A stretch of DNA of 64,000 bases, from positions 68,919,760 to 68,983,759 of the forward strand of contig NC_080162.1 of the NCBI RefSeq assembly GCF_950295315.1, in the 5' to 3' direction. Below the pieces are notes generated by a model. That model saw only the letters and a list, made by a program, of their open reading frames with translations, did no database searches and was not told the DNA's origin. This DNA is from Erinaceus europaeus (Eukaryota > Chordata > Mammalia > Eulipotyphla > Erinaceidae). Positions 1 to 11,700 of the stretch are shown here, piece by piece. The position numbers and the translations under genes were made by a program. Position 1 is the first letter of the stretch. Every line of letters starts with the position of its first letter.

Positions 1-145
1 ATCCTCACACATGGTGGTCTTGGGTGACTTGATTGCAGACTTTGGACATTGCCTATACTCTTAACTAGAATCATTTCTTCATGATTACTGTACTTTCTAA
101 ATAAATCCCTTATTGGTTTAATCTTATATGGGTCCAGATTTTGCT

Positions 146-397
146 AGAGGAGGGGAGACAGGAGGAGAGAAAGACACCTGTAGACCTGTTTCACCACTTA
201 TGAAGAGACTGCCCTGCAGGTAGGGAGCTGGGGACTCGCCGGTCCTTGCGCTTTGTGACATGTGCAGACCTGTTTCACAGCCTGTGAAGGGACTCCCCTG
301 CAGGTGGGGAGCCGGGGACTCGAACCGGGGTCCTTACGCTGGTCCTTGCTCTTTGCACCACGTGTGCTTAACCCACTGGGCTACCGCCCAACTCCCT
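146..397 (-). repeat. Type A SINE with internal tandem duplication of its head
   Basis: Two successive copies of the tRNA-like and middle regions (146-260 and 261-397) share CTGTGAAG..CCCTGCAGGTGGGGAGC. It lies about 107 bp past the MCM8 exon 13 donor. Confidence 0.8.
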
Positions 398-503
398 AAA
401 TATATATTTTTAAATAAAATTAAAATTTGTAAAGAAATTAACTGGAAAGAAACAGTTTGGGAAAAAGATCCCAGAATTCTTACTTTTCCTATTGGATCCT
501 CAC

Positions 504-645
504 CTTGATCACCAAGTACCAGTGCACCAGCTTCCAAAGCAAAATCTCCAGAGGAACTATCTTTTGAAAGAGTTACAGTCAAGCCAGAAGTGGTTGTGGT
601 ATTACCACAAACATACACGCCACGTGGAGCAACATTACATGCTGC
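504..645 (-). CDS. MCM8: MCM8 exon 13
   Basis: 142 nt encoding [20 protein letters not shown] and then the hairpin region to GALVLGDQ (residues 459-505). The donor GTGAGG follows 504. The next exon should start with the Walker B region, outside this window. Confidence 0.96.
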
Positions 646-1873
646 CTAAGAACACAAAAAGTTTTAAGAGAATTAGACAAAATAAGAGGGGAAAAATAGC
701 TAAGAGCAATTACTCACAAATGTTAGCTACATGCCAAATATTCATCTAAGAGATTTACAGTACAATCTTCACCATCAAAGTAAGAGAAAGATACTATTAT
801 TATACATCCATTTACTGATGGATTAACTAGTGCCTGAAGAGAGTAACTCACATAGGTATGAAGGTGTGAATGTCAGAATCAGTCAAACCCAGGTAGCCTG
901 ACTCTGATGTCTGAAATCATGTGAATGTTCTGTACAAATCATTTTAAGCTTCATTTTCAAGTTCAAACAGCAAAAAAGTAAGTTTTGGGGCTGGGTGGTA
1001 GCACATCTGGTTAAGTGCATGGACCCAGGTTTGAGTCCCTGGTTCCCACATGCAGGGGTTCTTCTTCTTCTAGCGTTTGCCACATGCAGGGGTAAAGCTT
1101 CACAAGTGATGAAACAGTGCTGCAGGTGTCTCTCTTTCTTTCTATCCCCCTCCCCATCCCTCTTGATTTCTGGCTGTCTCTATCCAATAAATAAATAAAG
1201 ATAATTAATTTTTTTTTCGAGGGGCAGTTGGCACACCTGGTTAAGTGCACACATTACAGCACACAAGGTCCCAGGTTCAAGCTCCTGGTCCTCACCTGTA
1301 GAGGGAAAGCTTCACAGGTGGTGAAGTAGGGCTGCAGGTATCTCTATGTCTTCCTCTCCCTCTCTTATCTCCCCCACTCCTCTCAATTTCTCTCTGTCTC
1401 TATCCAAGAATAAATAAACAAAAATATTTTTTAAATTTTTTAAAAAGTAAGTTTTAACTTTAGAAGACTCCAGTGTTCCCTTAAGCATCAAGTAATAAAA
1501 TGACATTGCTCACCTGAGTGAACAAATTATGACAGGTCAGAAAAGTAGAAAAACAGCACAATTAAAAAGCACAGACCTCCAAAATCAGGCAGACTTATTT
1601 AAATCCTGGTACTGCCATACACTGGCAGTACTGCTCTTAGACCTTACTGAGTCTCAGTTTATTAACATGTTAAAACATTTATTTATCAGGGGCCAGGTGG
1701 TGGCACACCAGTTAAGCACACGTTACCATGTGCAAGGACCTGGGTTCAAGCCCTATTCTCCATCTACAGGGGGGATGCTTCATATGAAGCAGGCCTGCAG
1801 GTATTTATCTATCTATCTTTCTTCCTTTCTTTCTTTCTTTCTTTCTTTCTATCTATCTATCTATCTATCTATC

Positions 1874-1904
<31 letters not shown>

Positions 1905-2675
1905 CCCCTTCAATTTCTCTCTATCCTGTCAAACAGGAAAAAAAGGGGGGAGAGGAGGGGAACAAGATCAGAAGAGAAAACACTAAGCAGAACGTGGACT
2001 GGAGTTGGTGTATTACACCAAAGTAAAAGACTCTGGGGTTGGTGGTGGGCGGGGGAAGGTTCAGGTCCTGGAACATGATGGAAGAGGACCTAGTGGGGGT
2101 ATTATTGTTATGTTGAGCTGGGAAATGTTATGCATGAACAAACGATTGTATTTACTATCAGCTATAAAACATTAATCCTCCAATAAAGAAATTAAAAAAA
2201 AAAAAAGGAAAAAGTGGTGGCTAGGAGCAGTGGATTCCTCGTGCCAGCACTGAGCACAATATCAACAATACCCTGGTGGTAGTTAAAAAACGGGATCGGG
2301 CAGTAGCGCAGCGGGTTAAGCGCATGTGGCGCAAAGCGCAAGGACTAGAGGAAGGATCCTGGTTCGAGGCCCCAGCTCCCCACCTGCAAAGGAGTCGCTT
2401 CACAGGCAGTGAAGCAGGTCTGCAGGAGTCTATCTTTCTCTCCCCTTCTCTGTCTTCCCCTCCTCTCTTGATTTCTCTCTGTCCTATCCAACAACGAACA
2501 ACATCAACAACAACAACAATAGCCACAACAAGGCTACAATAACAAGGGCAACAAAAGGAGAAAAAAAAAAAAAAGGCCTCCAGGAGCAGTGGATTCATGG
2601 TGCAGGCACTGAGCCCCAGCAATAACCCTGGGGCAAAAAAAAAAATTAATAATAATATTTATTAATGAGGAAGAT

Positions 2676-2714
<39 letters not shown>

Positions 2715-5700
2715 AAACATCACTCTGGTATATGCACTGCTGGGGATCAACCTCATACTCGAGAGTACACTACTTTGTCCACTCCATCACTTCCTAGACA
2801 GACCACTCACTGCCCTGGGCATAAATGAGATATCTACAAGGCACTTGGTACATGGGACACAACAAGTACCCAACGCAATACCCTTATATGTAATTCTATA
2901 CTGAACAACTCCAAGAGAGAGCACTTACACTGTTTTGCTGAGAGCATGCTTTGGACTTGTACATAACCCAAGTAACTCTGTGATGCGTGGCTTAACAGAA
3001 ACGGCTTAGAACATGATGGTTGGCTTACCACACATCACTCCCAAGGAAAACATTCCAGTAAGCAATATCTTCTTAGGGCCATTGTAAGACTTGGAGGAGA
3101 GAAGCACTATGTTTTGACTGGGAAAGAAAATCTTTTCGGTGGCTAACAGTGAAGTGAAGTATTTCAGATGCAGAGAAGCAGAGATGAATATCAAGACAAA
3201 TTGTTTCATTTTATTTTCTTAAACCACCAGGGTAATGCTCAACCCTAGTTTATGGTTATTGTGGTGCCAGAACTGGGCCCAAGGCCTCACAAATGTTTAC
3301 TGCATTTATCAGGCATGGAGATCCGTTGCATAAACCACTGTATAATCTTTCAGGCCCTAGACAGATCTCTTTATTAGATCTCCTATCTTTATCAGACTGT
3401 TCTTAAATCCTAATACAGTATTTACATAGTTGTGTGAAAAGAAAATGGTGACCCTGCTTTATAATTTCTTGAGTTATACGGTTCATAAGTAAGGCAACAA
3501 CAATAAAGACTAACAAAACGGTGCTGGATATTAAAAAAAAAAAAAAAAAAAGACTCAGGAAAATGGTTATTTGTCATAGATGGTGCCTTAAAAGACCTAT
3601 GTATATCTGTGCAGCTTATCTGACAAGAGACTGGTTTGATTTGAAAGTATGGTCACATACAAGTTACACATTACTCATACAAAACCCAAGTCATTTAGAT
3701 GACTAAACAAACTATATCCATTGAAACACAAGCACTACATGCTTCAAGAAAATATATTTGTGAATTATACACATATTTTGTAAGCAAAAGTTCAAGTACA
3801 AATGGTTGATTTCATACCTGTAACATCTGACTTTTCCCCAAACCTGGATCTCCAACAACAAGAACATGTGGGTCTCCTCGAATTGGAATTCTGTTTTTGT
3901 CATCAGCGTATTTCTGGCTTCCTCCAAAGAGTGCTAATGCCAAACCTGCTTTAACAAGCTCAAGTGTTTAAGAGAGAGAGAGAAAAAAAGAAAAAAAACA
4001 GAAATGAGAAAATTAAAAATGACTAGCAGAAAGGATGTTCCGCTCATGTTTACATTTATTTGGGAATTATCTTTTCCTATGTGATTGAACTTTATTTTTT
4101 CTTTAAAGAATATAAAACTTTTTAAATAAAGTAACCAAAAAAATCAAAATAAGCATACAAAGCCAGAAATGTATCTTTTTTAAGAAATATTTTTAACAGA
4201 GGGAGGAGTATGGAGGGGAGAGAGAGAGAGAGAGAGATACTACAGCATTGTTCAGCTCTGGTTTATGGGTGGTGCTGGGAATTGAACAGCGCTTTCAGGC
4301 ATGAAAGTCTTTTTGTATAACCATTGTGCAATCTCCCCAACCCCAGAATTGTATTTTTTTTTTTTTTTTTTTTTGTGCATTGCAACATGTGCACTCAACC
4401 AGGTGCGCTACCACCCGGACTTTTTTTTTTTTTTTTTTTTTTTTTGTCTCCAGGGCTATTGCTGGGGCCCAGCACCACAAATCCATTGCTTCTGGATGCC
4501 ATTTTGTTGCCCTTTTTGTAGTTGTTATTGGATAGGACAGAGAGAAATCAAGAGAGGAAGGGAGACAGAGATGGGGAGAAAAAGACAAGACACTTGCAGA
4601 CCTGCTTCACTTCCCCCTGCAGGTGAGGAGCCAGGGACTCAAACCGGGATCCTTAGGCAGGTCCTTGCACTTTGCGCAATGTGTGCTTAACCTGCTGTGC
4701 TACCGCCCCCAATGTATCTTAAAAGACTCCAAGCTAAGACTTACTTCATAATGTATGAATTCATTTTTCCACAAAACAGAAATATTTGTTAATTTCTGCT
4801 CTAACATTTAGTTTCCAGAGTCACTTTTATAAAAGTCCATCTCTATTAATTCTCATCAATAAGCAATTTTCCTTACAAGGGGCCATTGTTTGTCCATCAT
4901 GTAATTTACTTATTTATTAAGTAGCCAATATTAAAGTATGCTTATCTGGCTAAAAGAAATGACTGATTCCTTGCTAAGTTTCTATATTTTATTTTAGTGA
5001 CATTATATAGTTTCTTTCCCCAAAGTACTATGCAGCTCTGGCTTATGATGGTTAAACCTGAGACTTTAGAGCCTCAGGTGTGGAAATCTTTTTGCTTAAC
5101 CATTACACAGACCCTCCCTCCCTCCCTCCCAATTTTATATATTTTAAAAACAAAATAAAATACTTACTTCATGGCCAAAAATGACAGGGCAAAGTGAGCT
5201 GAAAAAGCAGAATACAACTTATAAATTCTAAATTAGATTTCATTAGCCCATAGGATCTACCTTATAATTTGCTTAACTTGCTTTGCTTAGCACCGAAAAT
5301 GACAAAAAATAGATTTATATCCCCATAAGGAGCTTGAGAAAATTTTTTTCTAACAGAAAATTTCTCGAAATTCTTAGCTACTCTATAAGAATATTGTGTT
5401 TGTATAAGGGAGACTTGTTAAGTACTTGATGTACCATTGTTCTGTTATTAACTTTTACAGTGTAGTGTGATCATGATCCTCCATGGAATTTGATGTGAAA
5501 ATCAAATACTTAGGCTTGTACAACCAAACTGCAAGCCCTGGAAGCCACTGGAAAAAAAGAAAAAAACAAACAACAACAAAAAAAAACTAAAGGGTAGACT
5601 GAGTAATATTTTCAAATGGGATAAAATTTCATTTTTTCCCGGTTTAATTAAGAAATCAGAATAAGACCATATATGCATATTTACATTCAATAGTTGTAAG

Positions 5701-8700
5701 TGATAGAAATAAAATGGACACATAGACAAGAGATGTGAATGTAAACTATGAATCATTATCTTTTTTATTATTATTTTATTTTTTTGCCTCCAGGGTTATC
5801 GCTGGGGCTCGGTTCCTGCACTAAGAATACACTGCTCCTGGAGGCCATTTTTCCCATTTTGTTGCCCTTGTTGTTGTCATTATTATTGTTGTCATTGCTG
5901 TTGTAGTTGCTGGATAGGGCAGAGAGAAATGGAGAAAGGAGGGGAAGACAGAGAGGGGGAGAGGAAGATAAGACACCTGCAGACCTGCTTCACAACTTGT
6001 GAAGCGATCCTCCTGGAGGTGGAGAGCTGGGGGGTTCGAACTGGGATCCTTAAGCCGGTCCTTGCGCTTTGCGCCACCTGCATTTAACCCGCGGCACTAC
6101 CACCCGACTCCCATCATTATCTTTTTTACTATACGTAAATCTAGATGGGGGACTGGGAAATGGAGCACCTGGTTGAGCACACACATTACCATGCACAAGG
6201 ACCCAGGTTCAAGCCCCCAGACTCCACCTGCAGGGGGAAAGCTTCACTAGTGGTGAAGCAGCACTGCAAGAATCTTCTCTCTTTCTTTCCTTTTCTTTTT
6301 TTAATTTTTTTTTATTCCCTTTTGTTGCCCTTGTTGTTTTATTGTTGTAGTTATTATTGTTGTTGTCGTCGTTGTTGGATAGGACAGAGAGAAATGGAGA
6401 GAGGAGGGGAAGACAGAGAGGGGGAGAGAAAGATAGACACCTGCAGACCTGCTTCACCGCCTGTGAAGCGACTCCCCCTGCAGGTGGGGAGCCGGGGTTC
6501 GAACTGGGATCCTTATGCCGGTCCTTGTGCTTTGCGCTACCTGCGCTTAACCCGCTGCTTTTCTTTCTTTTTTAAAAAAATATTTTATTTATTTTCCTTT
6601 TTTTATTGCCCTTGTTGGGTATCTCTCTTTCTTTCCCCCTATCTTCCCATTCCCTCTTGATTTCTATCACTGTCCAATAAAATAAAAAATAAGTATGTGA
6701 AAGAGAGAGAGAAAGAAAAGCAAACAAACACCAGATGTTGGTCTCCTGTCATAGGCCCTTGACACTCATTGTTAAGCATGTTCCTGCATAATCACTGCGG
6801 GCTTCCTACCGACTAAGCATGCCATTTTCAGCTCCTACTCTGTAGAGAATGGGGCAATGAACTGGATTTGCCCCCCTGAACTCTAGGTTGCAAACACTTT
6901 GACTAGCTTTTTTTGTTTTTTTACCTGTAGCCAAGAGCACCCATAAGATGAACAAATATAATCACACTTCAGATAACTTCATACATACTTGACAATGAGT
7001 TTAAATAGATTTTCTTCAGCTTGAATCTCTTGGACGGCATAAAGATCTTTAAGTGAGAACTCCATCAATGTTCCATGTTTACATCCATCCTCAGAAGCCT
7101 TAGTTTTCTGACCTTTGCTATTGCTGACAGAATTTGCTTCAATGTACAAAAGGAACATGCATTTATCATTCTTATTTCGTGAGCCTGTAAGTTTCAAGAT
7201 AATAATATAATTGGTGAGGATGTCCCATCAATGTTCCATGTTTACAGCCTTCCTCAGAAGCCTTTGTTTCCTGTCCTCTGCTACTGCTGACAGAATATGC
7301 TTCAATGGACAAGAAAAACATGCATTTATTACCCTTATTTCATGAGTCTGTAATTTTCAAAGTAATAATATAATTGGTACTTTCATCTTTCCTTACAAAG
7401 ACTGAAGTATGATGCAAATTAAAGGCACTGTGAACTACAAGTAAATTTTCTTTTTTTTTTTTTTTGCTACAAGTAAATTTTCATTGTCCTTTCAAAATTT
7501 ATTTATTAACAAGAGAAAGTGGAGACCAGATTGTCACTCCAGCATAAGGGATATTGGGGCTCAAACTCAGGATACATGCTTGCAAATCCTGTGTGATACT
7601 TCTGTATATTTTCCCAAACCACTACAAATAAACTTTTTTTTTTTTTTTTCGTCTCCAGGGTTATTGCTGGGGCTTGGTACCTGCACCACGAGTCCACTGC
7701 TCCTGGAGGCTATTTTTTTTCCCTTTTGTTGCCCTTGTTGTTTCATCATGGTTGTGGTTATTGTAATTGTTGTTATTAATGTCGTCGTTGGATAGGACAG
7801 AGAGAAATGGGAGAGAGATGGGGAAGATGGGGGGGAGGAGGGGAGAGAGAAAGAGAAGACACCTGCAGACCTGCTTCATCACTTGTGAAGCGACTCCCCT
7901 GCAGGTGGAGAGCTGGGGGCTTGAACCAGGATCCTTACTCTAGTCCTTGCACTTTGTGCCATGTGCACCCAGCCCCCTACAAATAAACTTTTATATGAAA
8001 AGTTTCATCTGTGTAATTTAGATAATGTACCTACTTTGTCATGTGTGCAACCCATATTTGAGCCCAGACCCTGTCACAATGGAAGAAGCTTCAGTACTGT
8101 GGTAGCTTTCCCTCTCTCCTTCTGTTTCTATCTGAAAGAGTCAAAATGGAGTGGTGAGGCCCAGGCTACTGCAAAATAACAACAACAACAACAAAAAAAA
8201 AACCAAAAAAAAAAAAAAAAACTTCTCTAAATTAAAGGTTTATAAGTACCTTGTAAAAGAGAAATTATGGCTAGTGTTGAAAAATTATAAAGAGCAATTA
8301 AAATAAGAAAAGAATTATAGTATACCTTCTTCAGTATTTGAGACTTTGACAACTCCAGTAATAGTCACTGTGTCTCCTGGTACACAACTATCCACAAGGT
8401 CATGAACAAGCTCACATTCTATCGTTCTTGGAATCCGACCTGCTTCTCGGTGATCCTCAGACATCAGCTCTTGTATTCTAAAAAGTTAAAGAATTTTAGT
8501 CACTCAACGTACTGAGTTATTTCCTTAACATATTATCTATGCAGGATCTATATGGAACTGAACTAGATAGCAAGGAAATCTTTTTTTTTTTTTTTCTTTA
8601 AGTTCAGTAGCTTGAAAAGTATCTGGTAGAGTAGCAGACTTGCTGGCCTGAGTTCCTGGTTCTACTGCTGGTACCACGTACACCAGAGTGGTGCTCTGGC

Positions 8701-11700
8701 TTCTCTCTTTCTCCATGATTCATGTGAAACAGTTTATCTTTCATATGTAATAAATGAAACTATCTTTTAAAAAGGTCAATGATATATCTAAAATGATTTC
8801 AGGAGTCTCCAATAAAAGATAAAAGAATGAAAATGTCTATTTGCCTTTGAGAATGTCAACAAAAATGAGAGTCATTAAAAGTGAAGAGATGATCTGGGGT
8901 ATGCAAAGATGTCAACAAGAAGAGATAATAATAAAATTTTAGAAAACAACAGCAAAGTATCAATGATAAAATGAGACAAATCCCAAAATGCACACAGGAA
9001 AAAAAAATCACAAGGGCATAAAAGCAGAAGGAACCAATGCTATCAGCAGAGACCTAGAGAATCTTCTAAGTTGAAGGCAGGAATAGAAAATAGAAGTGGA
9101 TCATAAAAAGAAAACAGTATTATTAGCAACAGGTAGTTGTTCAGAATTGAGAGAGGTGGGAAGGTATACAAACAGGTGGGCAGAGGAAGGATGAGGACAT
9201 TCTAGCACAGTGATTGGGATTTACCCTTAACTAGAACCAGTGCACCCTTCTAAGGAAATGGACCTTCCCAAACTATAAAAGAGGCTATGGCATCTAGTTC
9301 CAGAAGATGTTTCTTCATTCTGCCATTTGAGTAGCCTAACTCCAATCTAAAAACATGCTTAAAAAAGTAAAATCTGACACCCAAGAAGCACAGCAGCTAT
9401 AGGAATGGACTAAGAAGAGTGAAGTCCTTTTTCAACCACCAGGTTCCAGGCGCTAGCTTGATGCTCACCAGACTTCCCTGGACAGACAACCCCACCAATG
9501 TGTCCTGGAGCTCCAATTCCCCAGAGCCCCACCCTACTAGGGAAAGAGAGAGGCAGGCTGGGAGTATGGATCGACCTGTCAATGCCCATGTTCAGCGGGG
9601 AAGCAATTACAGAAGCCAGACCTTCTACCTTCTGCATCCCACAATGATCTTGGGTCCATACTCCCAGAGGGATAAAGAATAGGAAAGCTATCAGGGGAGG
9701 GGATGGGATACAGAGTTCTGGTGGTGGGAATTATGTGGAGTTATACCCCTCTTATCCTATGGTTTAGTCAATGTTTCCTTTTTATAAATAAAAAATTTAA
9801 GAAAAAAAGTGTGAAGTCCTGCCAGTGATGCACTGGTTCTCTTTTTCTCTTTAATGAATAAACCTTTAAGAAAGTAAACAGGCTTGTGGTCTTGGAGTGT
9901 CTAGAATGCTGGATTTAAAAGCATGACGTCTGGTGGGGGGAGAGCTCAAGTCCTGGAACATGATGGCAGAGGAGGACCTAGTGGGTGTTATATTGTTATG
10001 TGGAAATATTATGCATGTACAAACTACTGTAATTCACTGTCAACTATAAATCAACAATCCCTCAATAAAGAAATTAAAAAAAAAAAAGTGTGAGGTCATT
10101 TGGATTTGTGGCATTACTTGTGCCAAAGTAATGTTCTAGTGTGCATGTGTGCCACCCCCACATTAATAAGTAAATCCTTAAGAAAATCTGATCGTCAAAA
10201 CTCCATCTTCTTATATATGGATGACACTTTGTATGGGAAAAGTTCTTACCTACAAAATTCAGCAAAGAAACCTATTCTATCTACTCCAAATAATCTCTTA
10301 TCCTTTACCAGGTATTTGAGGATGAAGTGGCAATAATTCAGGAAGAATATAAAAACAAATAAAACACTGTACAAGAGTTTTTGAGAAAAATGGTACCAAC
10401 ACAGAAGAATAAGCTGCTATAAAAAGGAACAATTAAGGGCCAGGTGGTGGTGCACCTGGTTGAGCACACATCTTACAATGCGCAAGGACCCAGGTTCGAT
10501 CCCTTGGTTCCCACCTGCAGGGGGAACGCTTCACACGTGGTAAAGCAGGGCTGCAGGTGTCTCTGTCTCTCTCCCTCCCTATCACCCCCTTCCCTCTTGA
10601 TTTCAACCTGTCTCTATCCAATAAATAAATATAATTAAAAAAAAATTTTTTTTAAAGGAACAATTAGGGAGTCCAGCGGTAGTGAGGCAGGTTAAGCACA
10701 GGTAGTGCAAAGCGCAAGGACCTGATTAAGGATCCCAGTTTGAGCCTCCGGCTCCCCACCTGCAGGGGAGTCACTTCACAAGTGGTGAAGCAGGTCTGCA
10801 GGTGTCTATCTTTCTCTCCCCTTCTCTATCTTCCCCTCCTCTCTCCATTTCTCTCTATCCTAGCCAACAACAATGACATCAATAACAACAATAATAACTA
10901 CAACAGTAAAACAAGGGCAACAAAAGGGAATAAATATTAAAATAAATAAAAAGGAACAATTAGACACCAAGATTGCCAACCAGAAGGAACTGTTTTCCTT
11001 TGCTTATAAGAAGACAAAATAAAGTGACAACATACATGGAACTCCTCTCCACAGAAAGAGGTTTCAATCTCAGACAAACTATCACAAAAAAGAACAACAA
11101 AGGAAACAGACTAACTGTTAGTAAAGGAACAGCGCCACACAGGCAATGAACCTCTAGCCCCCACAACTCCCCCCAGCTCCCCAGGGCCCTGATCCATACA
11201 GGTCAGTCCAGTGCCCAAAGTTCTGTTCTCCTCTCCACAGTCCCATTCCTCCTCACTCTGCACCATGCTGCTCTGCATAACAATAAACCCCAATTGCTAG
11301 GTCACAAGAGGAAAGAAGCTCTTAAGATACAGAACTTTAATAAGTTGAGCGGGAAATAGATTGAACCAAAGTCCTGGCATCCCAATCCTATTGCAAGTGT
11401 ATAACTACAACTTTACAAAAGGGGTTATGGAGGAAATAAAGAAACCAAGCAAGAGGGAGTTGGGCGGCAGCGTAGTGGGTTAAGCGCAGGTGGCACAAAG
11501 CGCAAGGATTGGCATAAGGATCACGGTTCGAGCTCCTGGCTCCCCACCTGCAGGGGAGTCGCTTTGCAAGCAGTAAAGCAGGTGTCTTTCTCTCCCCCCT
11601 CTGTCTTCCCCTCCTCTCTTGTGCACTGTAATGTGTGTGCTTAACCAGGTGTGCCTCCTCCTGGCTCCCCACTCCTCTCTTGACTTCTCTCTGTCCTATC

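Noticed and set aside
1529..2026. Open frame of 165 codons with a Ser/Leu/Tyr repeat
   Set aside because: It is the translation of a microsatellite inside a type B SINE.
6145..6660. Open frame of 171 codons with apparent hydrophobic stretches
   Set aside because: It is SINE sequence (type A nested in type B); the hydrophobic parts come from TTATTGTTGTTG repeats.
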